Program-made: the position numbers and the translations under genes
NCBI GenBank assembly: GCA_029964075.1
Contig: CM057142.1
Location: 25,422,392 to 25,486,391, forward strand
DNA length: 64,000 nucleotides
Source: Patiria pectinifera
Lineage: Eukaryota; Echinodermata; Asteroidea; Valvatida; Asterinidae
Reading direction: 5' to 3'
Part shown: positions 1 through 12,465 of the stretch, one piece after another
Numbering within the stretch: the first letter of the stretch is position 1
How the letters are laid out: each line of letters opens with the position of its first letter
Notes under the pieces: model-generated
Databases searched by the model: none
Told to the model about the DNA's origin: nothing
Seen by the model: the letters and a program-made list of their open reading frames with translations, nothing else

Positions 1-1804
1 GCCACATTGCATTGAATGGTTTGACTGTGGATTAAAGGCTTAGATAGGAGAACCTTATAGCTGTCAATCTGTCAATCATAGGCCTGGCCTTCACGGACTG
101 AAGCTATTCAGCAGACATGGTAAGCTGCATGGAAAAGCTAAGCGCAGAATGTTGCTAGCGAAGAAACAAATGCTCAGCAGAAATGGGTTACCAACCAAAT
201 ACATATTTACTTTGGGTTTTTTTAATTTTTATTTTTTAGAGTTTGGGCCGATTTTAACTTTGCACATACATGTAAATTTGCAAAGCAATAAGCTTAACAG
301 CTTCAGTGAAATTGAGGCCAGATGAATTGCTGTAATCTGCACTCTCAGTTTGTTCAGACCATCCCCCAAACTCCAGCTCCATTTTGATTGAACTTCCTAT
401 CAGTATAATTGGTTGACTGCTCATATTTCATTTCCTGTGCAGTTTCTGAGCCATGTGATGTGAGCATGGGTACTATACAATAAAAAAAACTACCCCCCCC
501 CCCCTGAACTACTGGTAAAATCCAAACTCTGTGTCTACCCTAAAAACAAATGGCTTCACGTTTGTTAATCTCAGTTTTCGAGGGCCTCAGGGCTAAGCAT
601 TTTACACACAGATATTAATAAGTGCAGCCATGTTCCAACACCTCAAGTCAAACACTGGTCAAAACGTCAAAACAGAACTTCTTGATCCTGGCTACCTGCT
701 GTATGTAATGATATACATGGCTACTGGTAACCGGTGATGCAACTGTGCCCATATTGCTCCAGTTCCAAATAGTCAAGAGCTCCATGAGTTGAGTAGTCCA
801 ATCCCCTGCTTCAAGTGATGTTAGTCAACACTCTGGTTAATTATAGTTCTTGCTCAAATGTGCCCAAGATCATTCACTACACACATGTGTACAGTACAGA
901 CTAGCTGGTAGTCAATTGGAGAGTTCTGCAGTGAAAGCATAGATCACCCCTCTGGTATGAAAGTGAATCTATGTAGGTGACTTTTGCAGTGGATTGAACC
1001 ATTATATTGAAATCAAGCCAGTGGGGGAATTTTCATCAAGCATGTGCAGAAAACGAAAGTATTTTTTCAATTAAAGTCCATAGGCATACTTTAATTTGTG
1101 TAATTAATAGTCTACGGAATTTTTCTGGAATTTTTATGGTCAACAAATTTGAAGTTTTTCTTTGATACTGTCTCATTTCTCTTTTGCCAGTGGGGCTCCC
1201 CCTGAGGAATTATGGCTAGGTCCAATTGTAAATGTGATGAATAATTCATCTGGAAACGTGTTCATTTTGTGTTTAATGGTCGCTGGTTATTTGACCATGG
1301 AGGGCTGTGATTTGACTGAATAGGGAAGTCAACCTGCAAAAACATACATTTTCTACAGAATTGTTGATATTTCTTGGATTTTTTTAAAACAAGTGGCAGT
1401 TTTGATTGAAGTGCAGTCTGTCATGATTCACATTCAACATACATGAATGTACTTGTTTTTCATTGGTATTGTCTTTTATTTCTTCTTTTGAAGAAGTCTC
1501 CCCTCGTACTAGTGGTATAAACCACGGTATGGGTGGAGCTTTTATTTCATGAATTGCCTGTTCCTAAAATTTGATTGGCTACAAGGTCCTGTATACATAT
1601 GCCAGTGGGTCTTGGAATTCATGAAGATTCAAAAAATCTCAAGTCCAGAGTGCCAAATTATTGGCAATGAACATGATAAAGGAACACATTTAAATAAAAT
1701 TAATAATTAAATGTGAGAAAGGAATAGGGGGTGTTTTTGTTTTTGGTTGGGGAAAATTTTGATTGGGGATGAGAATGAAATTGTTGGTATTTTTTTCCTC
1801 AAGG
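1..1804. other. No gene seen
   Basis: AT-rich non-coding sequence with short homopolymer runs. No exon, RNA gene or complete element recognised. Probably intron of the PPP1R21-like gene or flanking DNA. Confidence 0.5.
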
Positions 1805-2319
1805 TTAAAGGCAATATACAACATTTGCTTTTGCTGTAATTTTCAGAAATGGATGGATTTGGGGGGTTAGTATTTTGGCAAATATTGTTACACTGACTAT
1901 TTTGAAGTTTTGTGTTCATAGATCAAACAATCATGTTCCTGTAGTCTGGTTTCCTGACCTCACTTAAGATGAAATGGAGCAATATATACTGACGTCAGGG
2001 AATTGTAAAGTCAGGGGAACCAGTCTTGCTGGCTTGCACACGTCCAAGGATGTGTAACCAACTGCGAACGAAATGTGGACTGAATAAATTAGGCAAATTG
2101 GGAGCAGATGTAAAAAAAAAAAGCCATTTTTTTTTCCAACAATTGGTCGGCCGACCAGCATTGGAAATGGATACAAAAATAGCACTTTTCTTGAAACTGA
2201 CAGCACACTAGTTGCTGTGATTTTACAGAATGTCATTCACTAACAGTCCAGTAAGGTATTTCATAATAATTTGGTAGTTCTGTTTTTGAATGTTTGCAAA
2301 TGTTGTATATTCCCTTTAA
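1805..2319 (+). mobile_element. TTTAAAGGG-ended miniature inverted-repeat element, copy A
   Basis: Begins TTAAAGGCAATATACAACA followed by TTTGCTTTTGCTGTAATTTTC, and ends with GCAAATGTTGTATATTCCC then TTTAA, so the two ends are inverted copies. It contains an internal inverted pair, TCTGGTTTCCTGAC and GTCAGGGGAACCAG, and the palindrome GGTCGGCCGACC. It has no coding capacity. Four other copies occur in this window (B-E), which defines the boundaries. Superfamily not determined; ends in TTAA/TA suggest a piggyBac- or mariner-like mode. Confidence 0.75.
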
Positions 2320-2836
2320 AGGGAATGTACATCATTGGCTTTTGCTGTAATTTTCAGAAACGAATTATTTGGGGGTTTAGTATAATAGATCAAATATTGT
2401 TACACTGACATGTTTGAAGTTTTGTGTTCGAAAATGCTGGAAAAACATAAATGTTCAAGTAGTCTGGTTCCCTGACTCCACTTAAGGTGAAATGGATCAA
2501 AAATGCCGGAATATTGTAAGATGAGGGAACCAGTCTAGCTGGACTGCAACCCGTTCATGAACATGGGACAAAAAGCAAACAAAATTTGGACTGGGGAAAA
2601 AAAAAAATTTGGAGCAGTATGGTTGAAAAATATATAGGTTTTTCCAGCGGTGGTCGGCCGACCACCTTTGGAAATGTATACAAAAGTGGAATTTTTCTTG
2701 AAAATGACTTCACACCAGGTGCCATAATTTTACAGGATGCTTTAGACTGTCATTTACCAACATCCTAGTAAGGAATTTTGTAACAACTTGGTAGTTTTAT
2801 TTTTCGATGTTTGCAAATGTTGTATTTTCCCTTTAA
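2315..2836 (+). mobile_element. TTTAAAGGG-ended miniature element, copy B
   Basis: Directly follows copy A and shares its terminal TTTAAA. Starts TTTAAAGGGAATGTACATCA and ends GCAAATGTTGTATTTTCCC. Same order of internal features: GTCTGGTTCCCTGAC, AGGGAACCAGTC and GGTCGGCCGACC. Same orientation as A. Confidence 0.75.
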
Positions 2837-3079
2837 AGATGTAGCCTACTCTCAGATGTATAAATTTGTTGGGTTTCTGTTTGATTTGAACAAAAAGCCT
2901 GGTTTTCTAGTTTTCACAAACAAATTCCACTATGCAAATAGACTGGTGTCGCTACATATTATTGTCCGCCCTTAAATTTTAATCTTATAAATTATTCCTT
3001 AATTAAACATTTGGCTGTTTTTTTCTTGCTGTGTCTCCTGCATATTTGAATAACTTTTGTATTGTTAGAAAAATATCAG

Positions 3080-3602
3080 TTAAAGGGAAAATACAACAGT
3101 TGCAAACATCAAAAAATAAAACTACCAAATTATTTTGAAATACCTTGCTGGACTGTTAGTGAATGACAGTGTAAAGCATCCTGTAAAATCATGGCACCTG
3201 GTATACTGTCATTTTCAAGAAAAGTGGTATTTTTGTATCAATTTCCAACACTGATCGGCCGACCAGCGTTGGAAAAAACTGGCTTTTTTTTTCAAATACT
3301 GGCCCCAATTGACCAACGCACTTGTTTGCAATCGATTACACACCTATGAACGGGTACAAGCCAGCTACACTGGTCCCCTGACCTTACAATTCCCCAATGT
3401 ATGTAAACTGCTCTGTTTCTTTTTAAATGGAGTCAGGGAACCAGACTACAGGAAAATGATTGTTTTTCTTGGTTTTTATAGCATTTTTGAACCCAAAACC
3501 TCAAAAAAGTCAGTGTAACTATATTTGCTATATATTTCCAACCCCCCAATTCCATCCATTTCTGAAAATTACAGCAAAAGCAAATGATGTATATTCCCTT
3601 TA
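3080..3602 (-). mobile_element. TTTAAAGGG-ended miniature element, copy C (inverted)
   Basis: Reverse-complement copy of A and B. It begins TTAAAGGGAAAATACAACAG with the GCAAACATC side and ends with the ACAGCAAAAGCAAATGATG side before TATTCCCTTTAA. The internal GTCAGGGAACCAG and palindromic GATCGGCCGACC are present. Confidence 0.75.
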
Positions 3603-6600
3603 AAAAGAAACTATGTATTTTCTTTGGGGGGAGGGGGTGGGAGGGGAATTTGAAAAAAAGCATGGCCAGCACAATTTATAACAACATGTACCTGAATATG
3701 CAACTTTTTGCTGCCAATTTTACATTGAAGTGAGAGGACGTGTTATTTATTTTAAAAGTTCCTTTTTTTATTTTTTAATTCATGTATGGAGAAATAAGGC
3801 TATTATCCAAAGTTCATTTTGTTAATCATTAATACTTTCCGGTATATAAATTTTACTGCGTTCCTTCTCTCCTAATTTGTTTTGTATTAAGTCTTGAGAA
3901 CTGTGACCTGTCCTATCTAAATGTGTGGGCGCCCGCATATATGCTGGGCTGATTTGCTTAGATAGATCCTTTCTTAGAAAGACAGAGGCACTGTCATACT
4001 GAAGTGCGCATAAATCCTGTGTCAATTTGACAAAGTGAAAGCCGCTGTAGACATTAACAGGAACGAAGAGATCACAGGCAGAGGTAGACATGATACCGGG
4101 GCTGACCCAGAAACCTCGCTATACGCCTAAGCTGCAAAATATCAATCATCTCAGAAATTGTGAAATTACAAATGTTGGTTGGGGGGGGGGGGATGATTGA
4201 GGGATAGGCAATCCATTTGTGCCTCCGGTGAATCTTGATTCAGCCTGTTATCAGACTGACATGTGGAGGGGGAGACACCAAGATTCATCGTTGGATATTG
4301 TACGCTTATTGTCACTCTACCCGGGTCCAATGTCAAGCATGGCCGGATTTAATTGGTTTAATACATTATAGAGTGCCGGGCTTGTTTTTTCTTTGGTGGC
4401 ATCCCGTTTGTCATAACTGGGCTAATGTGGTCTAGGTTTATAACTTTCATGATGGAGTCATCAAATAGGTTAATAGGTGTCTGGGGGAATTAATCATAGG
4501 AGGCTGGGATCATACGTGAGAGGGGGGAGCAGTGTCTGTCTGCATTGAAATACTAGATGCTGCCACAGTGCCATTGATCAGCATGTGCCCAATTTGTGAG
4601 TGAAATAACAGAAATCGGGTCAGACAACCTACTTGCCGAAAAGATGAATTAGAGAGAAAATCAGTCAATATCCTCCATCATCCTTGAAAATAAGCAGAGC
4701 ATGACCAGTGTAAATCAGTCACTGTTATAACAAGAATGTTGGATGTGTATGTACGTGCAATCAGTCAGAGAAAGAATGAAAGAATCAGGTTAACAAACAA
4801 TGGACATGTATACTTTGAAAAGAACTACATGAAACAGGACTGCCTTGCAGTTGCCTACAATAATAAGCCAGGGCTTTTCTGGTATCACCCCCACTCCCAT
4901 AAGGCTATGGAATCAACCGTCCCAGAAGTCAATTATGTGCAAATCCTTGTACATCCTCTTCGCCCTAACTATCTCCCCCCCCCCCAACTCCAAGCACATC
5001 TACATCTAAGCCCGTCCCCCTTTGTAATTGCTGTTCAAGTAGGGCCGCGTCTTAGGGGAGGTAGGACTCTCTGACCCGAAGGAGAACACTGTGTCCCGTT
5101 AACTCGTTGACCTATTTCCCGTCTGCGGCATGCTGCTGCTGTATCATCAGGATTCTTGTCCGGCTTTTGGTTTCGATCATTATAATCCTGATATCGTTCA
5201 TATGATATTCGTGCTCTGCTTCTTCTTAATGTTTTAACGCCAGACGTCTTGGGGCAATCCGCTGGGCGGGTGACCTACTTCTTAATGTATATTTTTGTCA
5301 CTGGGAACTTTTTATTGGACCATACTGAAAAGGGGACAGTTAACATTTTGCAGCCAGGTCTCGTCGGTGCTTGGTCACGCCGTGCCGACAACGCTTCTTC
5401 ATTTGACTGTCAGGAGGGTCGCCAGTGTGTGAACTGAGGACTCTCTCTTCAGCTGCGGAAATTGAGCAGTCACGTCTCTGGCCTCGAGACGGGAAATCTG
5501 ATTTCATCGGATCGGGGGCCCGGAGATCAGGAGGAGGGGTAGAGGCGGGAAGGGGCGAGAGGTGTGTTGCAGGATCGAAGAGGGATGTCGATGAAATGTA
5601 CAAGTAGCTTGGCAAGACCAAAATTTCAGCGAAAGAAAATTGTGCAGTTCTCTGTCTTTCAGACATGAACATTTTTCTTAAAACTGTGAGTGAGGTATAA
5701 GTTGTGCACATAATGATACCATTTAGATTGCCTTTGGTTTGTATGACACCTTAAGTGACCCCCCTCCACTCAAAAAAATGATCAAAAGATTGTTGATTGA
5801 GAAAAGAAATGAAAATATGCCCTTGACCTGTCTTTGGTCCTCAGTCAATTGAACTCATACGGAGATCTACAGTGAAGTAAAATGGGATAAAATATAAAAT
5901 AGAATATGGTAAAGGTGTGGGGAATAAAATAGGCTAGTTTATAATACTTAGCCTACATGTTAGGCAAGTATTGAAATGCTGGTCTTACTATGAGTTTTCT
6001 TCAGGCCGCAATAGACTGTACAGTGTGTGGGTTTCAGGTCCGGTATTTTGTGAACGTACAAGTTTATTAAAGACATTATAAATATTATTAACTATTTTCA
6101 GTCGGTGCATAATCCCTGCTCAGCTGCAAACAAACCCATGACCTATTTCCATCGATTATAAAACCTTGCGCCCGGAACAAATCGGATTTGCAAATTACAT
6201 GGCAAAGCGGCAAAAATATATAGATAATGGTGCCAAGCTAAACAGGATACTGGGGCAGCTTGGATCCCCATAGGGGTAAAAGCAAAACAGGCCAAGCATT
6301 AAAGTGCTTGTGAATGGAACAAGGTTATTATTTTCTCTTTTTTTTTTTTCTTGTGTTTTCTGGAACTGGGCATCATTCTGAACATACCAGAGTTACGGCA
6401 AGGTCTAGCTATTTTGCTTACTCGCGCACGTACCTTGCACGTAACCGCTAGCCCAGCCTCGTTGCTAATTTTCAATATTTGATTTGTTAAATGCAGCATG
6501 TGCTGGCAGGTCCGCGTAGTCTCCTTCTCCTCCCCCCCCCACCCCCACGAAGAGTTGGCGCCCGGACATTGCATTGGTCCATCACCTGTGGCTTTACTAG

Positions 6601-8609
6601 GTTTCTGTGTCACGGCGACAATCTCTCACAAAGAGAACTGGGACCAAGTGTTAAATCAAGCACAATTATGTAGGTCACCCGCAGAAAAATGAGGACAGAA
6701 GGATAATGAAAGCGGAATTGCTTTATACTGTATCTCCGGCTCCCTGTTGGGTTTGAAAGTATCAATTAACCCGCTGCCAAGTAGTGCCAGTAGTGAAATG
6801 GCCTTGTTTTGTCTCAGGTTCTCTGTAGCCAGCCCTGATGCCAAGAATGGCCTATTTTGTATCCCCATTCCCAAAATGTGCTTTTGTGAGATAAAAATAA
6901 TGACTTGAAAGTGAATTGAAGTACAATTTTTTATCAAATGTCCGATTTCAATTCAACTTGTGTATCACTCTAGTCAAATTCATTTCACTCCGGGTGAAGC
7001 GTACTTGTGAAATGATACCCTGCGTGGGAAGCCGGCCACTGAATTGTGTCTTGGGTTCTTTTCTTAGGGAGGCAGGGTGAGTTTGGAGAGCGGGGAAAAA
7101 CAAGTCCAACGAGGGGCTTTGGATTACCAAATTTCACTTGAGCTCTTGTACCCCATGTGAATTGGTTTTAGTGATGGTTAAAAGCCGGCCCAGACAGTGG
7201 GGGAAACTCTAGCTGCTCCAGTTTCTTGGTACTGACACACACGCTGTTAGGTGATACCAGTTTGCCTGTGGCCAGCCCACTTTGTCCAGCCAGCAGTCCC
7301 ACTTTTGCTTTGCCTAACCTAGATAGGAGCATTGGAGAGCAGGCTGTATTCATGACTCGTTACACTGACTCCATTTCAGGCCGCCATGTCAACAGCGACC
7401 TGGTTTCAGTCTGGCATAGACCCAGTTCGTGACTACACTGATCTACTTTTAGCCCCGCTGACCTCATAATAGAAAAGCATCCCGATCAGATGCGCCCTCG
7501 ATGCTCCAATTAGCTTGAAAATAAAGCCTGTTCCATGTCTCCCGGGGGGTGAGCCTTCCAACGCTGATATCCCTTTGCAGCTACCAGACACCATCCATTG
7601 TCATTTCCCTACCATCATTCTCCTCAAAAGTTGGTGTAAATACAGGAATGACACTTCCTGCTCCTGTTGCGTACGCCGATTATGGTACAAAGATCATTTT
7701 CTGTTTACTCTCAGCAAACAGACAGCATAATAACAATCCCTCTTTGGCACGTGGAACAGGCTGATTTTGCGGTCTGTGTGAAAATCTATATATTCCAGCA
7801 TGAACTGTGCCACCAAGGGATGCTGTTTCGGGACGGGCTGTATTTTTGATAACAGAATCTGCAAAATGGAATTTTATCTATCTTCAGTGGTCCATAAAAG
7901 GGTCTGTTGACAACCTCCAATTCTTCAGAAGGAGGACGAGAGAGGTCCTAATATAACAGAAAGTTTTCTTCCCCAGAAGGTCACACAAGTGAACCCCCCC
8001 CCCCCCCATTCTTGACAGTGCATTGGTCCTGTCTTTATTGGACTTGAGCATTACGGATGACCGACTGCCTTGCTGTGCATTTTCCGCACACTGTGTAATT
8101 CTCCCATTGGTATGCTGGAGCACTAGTGAATTAGTCACATGTAAATGATACAATAGGTTAATCCATTACAGTTGCGGGGGAGGTTGCATCATTTCCTGCA
8201 GAGTATTACACATATCCAGTCTGATCTGTTATTCACCCACCTTTCTCCCTGGTGGAGACATAATTTATTACCCCTGTCATACATGTACATGAACCGCCAC
8301 ATAATTTCAGGCATTTGTTGAGCCTGATCATGACAAATTACAAGTGCATGAAAAATGACTCTACAAGAGCAGTCTTTTGTATGTACGTTGTTTGTAGATT
8401 TGTAACAAGTACCGCCTTGTGTTCAAGGTGATAATAACAGGATTTACCGGTACATTCATCACAATACATGCAATTTGTATACATGTACATGTACATGTAC
8501 ATATTATACATATATGCAATGATTCCTTTTAATACTCATTCATAAATACCTCAGGCAGTTCACCCATTGGTAGAGAGCCCGTCATGTGGACGGTTTTAAA
8601 TGGTTGATA
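3603..8609. other. No gene seen
   Basis: Non-coding sequence with poly-C/G tracts (for example near 4180, 4975, 6530 and 7990) and CATGTACATGTACATG runs near 8480. The short open frames here show no codon pattern, domain or splice context that I can support. Confidence 0.5.
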
Positions 8610-8932
8610 CAGTCCAGCTGGCTGGTCTTAAACACTTTTCCAGTGTCACATGAAATTTGCACTCCTATGAAATCCGGTGCCTTTTACCGTCAGTATTTCA
8701 TAGTCTTAAATTCTCAATACACCGGCACAGCTGCGTTCTGTGCCACAACACACAGTACGCGAGACACCTGCGCCAATCTTCATATAAGGAGTTGTTAACA
8801 ACTACTCGCGAGAGGGACATACATGTATAATATAGCTAGAGGGGTGTTTCAAAAACATGAAGTAAACAGGTTGAACAAATTGATTGGAAATTTAGAATTT
8901 TTGAGTTCTTTTGACTTTTGGACCGACAAGTT
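8610..8932 (+). repeat. Dispersed repeat, copy 1 of a tandem pair
   Basis: Shares an ordered set of blocks with 9062-9430: TTAAACACT, GTGTCACATGAA, CACCGGCAC, GCCAATCT with CATATAAGGAG, AGCTAGAGGGGTGTTTCA and ACATGAAGTAAA. Identity is patchy, so the copies are old. A third, inverted copy is at 42962-43270. Confidence 0.65.
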
Positions 8933-9061
8933 TGATTTTTTTTAAACAAAAATTCGGCTCAGGTAATTAGCATCATCCAGACTCCAACCGGTCTTAAACA
9001 GAGTGTTTAAAACCGACCAAGCACACATGAATTCCCTTATTCATAAGTACCTGATAAAACA

Positions 9062-9430
9062 CCAACTGGATTTAAACACTATTTTTCTGGTGTCACATGA
9101 ATTTGGACTCCTACAAAATCTGGTCCCTTTTCCTCTTTTATTGGTTGAACGTTCACAGTCTTCACTTAGGAATTCGCCATACTACCAATGAGTCCATGTT
9201 TCATAAAGTCCTTAATTCACACTACACCGGCACCCCCAAGTTCTTCGGCACATCACACGGTACGCGCCATGCGTGCGCCAATCTCCATATAAGGAGATAT
9301 TTAGTACTTCTTGTGAGAGGCACATGCCATAAACATAGCTAGAGGGGTGTTTCACAAAACATGAAGTAAAAGGGTGGAACAAAATCGTTGGAAATCTACA
9401 ATGACTTGTTTTGACTTTTTGACAGAAAGG
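9062..9430 (+). repeat. Dispersed repeat, copy 2 of a tandem pair
   Basis: Same order of blocks as 8610-8932. Its right side, GACAGAAAGGTATTTATGAA, matches the inverted copy at 42962-43270. No coding capacity recognised. Confidence 0.65.
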
Positions 9431-9505
9431 TATTTATGAATAGGAATAAATATGTGCTTGGCTTGGGGCCTGCATGGGCGTCGATTATGGCCCGAGCCAA
9501 ATGCA

Positions 9506-9669
9506 CAGTGAAACAATGCTTTAACGAACATTTGGCTGTATAGCGAACATCCCCTAAGGCCCTCGAGATAATAAATTCTATAATGCACAATCACTATAAC
9601 GAACAACCACTTAAGTGGAAAAAACAAATTGTATGGACCCACCGCATTCATTATAGTGGCGTTTCACTG
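9506..9669. mobile_element. Pogo/Tigger-like MITE, 164 bp
   Basis: The ends are inverted: CAGTGAAACAATGCTTTAACG on the left, and TATAGTGGCGTTTCACTG on the right. The right flank is TA; the left flank CA looks like a mutated TA. The body carries repeated GAAC/CGAAC and GTTCG-type blocks. It has the same end type as the larger element at 44062-44473. Confidence 0.65.
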
Positions 9670-9772
9670 TACATGTACGTGTACTTGTTTAAAACCAACC
9701 AAGGACATGTTTATTCCCTTATTAACCCTCCTATGCAAACATACATTCTGTGCCAAGTTGTCCTTTAAGTAA

Positions 9773-10062
9773 CAAGTGACTGTTTTCAACAGTTTCATAA
9801 GAGCTCCCAGCCTACATAAACAAGGATTGACTGGCTGTGACTGTTTATGTAACTTGATACAGCTGTGTTTTGACTGTAGGTGATTGATAAGCAAGCTGTG
9901 CCTACCACTTGTCTGCTTTACTCTGTTGACTGAATTTGACTAGTCACAGTGCTTGCTTTAAAAATGATCTGATTTTTGGTGACTAGCCTGTGTAAAAAAC
10001 ATGGCAAGGGAAGAGGATTGATGTTTTGACTGTCTGTGACTGTTCAGATAGCAGGAGGGCGG
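9773..10062 (+). repeat. 290-bp dispersed repeat, copy 1
   Basis: Direct repeat of 38595-38866. Shared blocks include CAAGTGACTGTTTTCA, GATTGACTGGCTGTGACTG, TTTGACTGTAGGTGATTGAT, TTTGACTAGTCACAGTGCT and TTTTGACTGTCTGTGACT. The sequence is rich in TGACTG/TGACTAGTCA motifs. Function unknown. Confidence 0.75.
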
Positions 10063-11282
10063 TGTGGACTTCCCATTAGAACCCATGTGTTCTTTTTTTC
10101 AAGTACTTGTAATTTGAATGCAAGCCACAGTTTCAAATTTGTAGTCATGTGAAAATGCTAAAATGAGTATGTAAGCGTAACTCCCAGAACACACAAAAAA
10201 GTGGTTAAAACTCATAACTTCATTCATTCAAAAAAGTGGTACAAACATTTCTTTGTGTTTGTTATCCTGTTGGTCGCCGGCATATAGTCTTTTTGGTCAA
10301 CATTAATGTTTAGTACATGTACTTCTAAATTCCATACTTTTCCAGATAAATGAGGGCGCTGTTGCTGTGATGTCATTTCAGGAAGACACTGTTCATTTGA
10401 GGGGTTTTCTGTTCAAGTTGTGATCCCAAAATTCGCTCATTGAAAACATGTGGAAAACCTTGCTCATTGGTCTCTTTCGTGTACTAAAATGTTCAACAAC
10501 AAATCACCAAAGAAAAGAGAATGTATGTACGACAGCAAAATATCCCAAATTCTGGCAAATGTTTCTGGCAAATAGTGTAACATTGAGTTTTCTGAAATGA
10601 CATCACGCTTTTGCTTATGAATATGCAAATTAGCATAAAAACCAAGAAAGCACCAAAATGCCCTTAAAAATGACAAAATGAAAATCGAAAATAATTTATT
10701 TTAAAAATATTACATTGCGAGGGCCCTTGAATATATCAGGCACTGTGCGTAGCATGTGTAGTTGATTACTTTGTGTGTGTCTGGGTACCATGATGCGGGC
10801 ATTCCCTGCTTGGTAGGCTTGATTGAATTTGAATAATGATTTGAATATTTGACTTTCTATTCAATTGATTATTCAGTTATTCAATGATGCTAGAGGGAGG
10901 ATGTTGGGTCAACAAGTAATAACAAATGCAGGTGTAGTAAAGGACAAGACCGCACAGAATATACATTGTACATGTAATATTCAAGCTTTTATTAACTATT
11001 TCTGTTCAAATCCAAGAAATCAGAAAATTAAAAAATACAAGTCATTAATCTTTTATTAGCCACTTTTATTAGCTACTTCTGTGAGTAACAAGAAATGATA
11101 TATCAAATAAAAACACACAAAAAAAACAAGACGAGAGAAAAAGTTGGTTTTTGTTCCCTGTTTAAGCTACATGTAAACTACACATGTATTTCCCTTTCAA
11201 AAATTTCAGTCAAATTGAAAAATTGTGAATATTTGATAACACATCAGTGCCCTCATGTTCATGTACATGTACGTTCTTACCC
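10063..11282. other. No gene seen
   Basis: AT-rich non-coding sequence leading into the minisatellite. No exon or complete element recognised. Confidence 0.5.
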
Positions 11283-11766
11283 TTAGCCAATGCATTCTTG
11301 CCCTCAGCCCATACCGGTGCATCCGTGTTCTCAGCCCATACATGTACATGTATATCCTTACCCTCTGCCAATAAGTCCTTGCTCTCGGCCCATGCATTCT
11401 TTCCCTCAGCCCATGCATTCTTGCCCTCAGCCCATAGTAACATCTGTGCCCTCAGCCCATATATCCTTCCCCTTAGCCCACACATCCTTGCTCTCAGCCC
11501 ATAAATCCTTGCTCTCGGCCCATGCATTCTTGCCCTCAGCCCATACATCCGTGCCCTTTACATCCGTGCCCTTAGCACATACATCCTTCCCTCAGCCCAT
11601 ACATCGTGCCCTTAGCCCATACATCCTCGCCCTTGGCCCATACATCCTTGCCCTCGGCCCATACGTCCCCAACCTCGGCCCACACATCCTTGCCCTCAGC
11701 CCATACATCCTCACTCTCGGCCCAAACATCGTTGCCCTCAGCCCATACATCCTTGCTCTCAGCCTA
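11283..11766. repeat. 21-bp minisatellite, block 1 (about 23 copies)
   Basis: Tandem units of about 21 bp with the core CATCCTTGCCCTCAGCCCA, diverged by substitutions and small indels. Because the unit is a multiple of three and lacks stops, long proline/serine-rich open frames appear on both strands. They change frame with each indel and are not genes. Confidence 0.9.
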
Positions 11767-11808
11767 TACTGTACATTAGTGCCTACATGTCTACATGTGT
11801 ATGTATCC

Positions 11809-12454
11809 CAAAGTTGTAATGACTCGAGTCAATGACTCGACTCGAGTCCGACTCGAGTCACAATTTTTGGTGACTCGAATCAACTCGAGTCCCTAAGGGC
11901 AAATGATTCGACTTGACTTGAGTCACTGCGAAAAAATGACTCGAGTCCCTCATCAGAATGACTCGACTCGACCCGAGGAAGGCTAATGAGACTCGAGTCC
12001 CAAAAATAAAAGCAAAACTTAAAATATTTGCAATGACTTACGCCGGTGCCGGTTTTTGTTCACGTCACGTTAGAATGTTTGCGAATAATGTATACATATA
12101 CATGTGGTTTGATCAGTGTCCCCATTAGCTGGTACCCCCTTTTTATTTTCATTAAGAGGCAAATGTGGTGTCGCCACATGTAGTAGCCCGAATATAAAAT
12201 TTAAAAAGCAAAAAAATGACTTTTTCTCTTGTGTTTATTTATTGTATAGTGCTCAAATATTTGTGACTCGAATTGACTCGAGCTAAATACTCGACTCGAC
12301 TTGACTCGACTCGACTCGACTCGACTCGACTACACACTGTGACTCGACTCGACTCGACTCAACCATCTTGACCTAATGACTCGACTCGAGTCACTTCTTT
12401 AAAATGACTCGACCCAACTCGAGTCACAAAAATCAGTGACTCGTTACAACTCTG
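11809..12454. mobile_element. hAT-type non-autonomous element, 646 bp, inserted in the minisatellite
   Basis: The ends are inverted: CAAAGTTGTAATGACTC on the left, and GACTCGTTACAACTCTG on the right (reverse complement CAGAGTTGTAACGAGTC). The flanks ATGTATCC (11801-11808) and ACGTATCC (12455-12462) form a near-perfect 8-bp target duplication, the hAT hallmark. The interior has no coding sequence but is packed with GACTCGA and TCGAGTC subterminal motifs, including a pure GACTC/CGACT run near 12298-12330. Confidence 0.82.
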
Positions 12455-12465
12455 ACGTATCCTCG

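Noticed and set aside
5340..5711. 123-codon minus-strand frame as a gene
   Set aside because: No recognised domain, no splice context, and overlapping frames on the other strand of similar quality.
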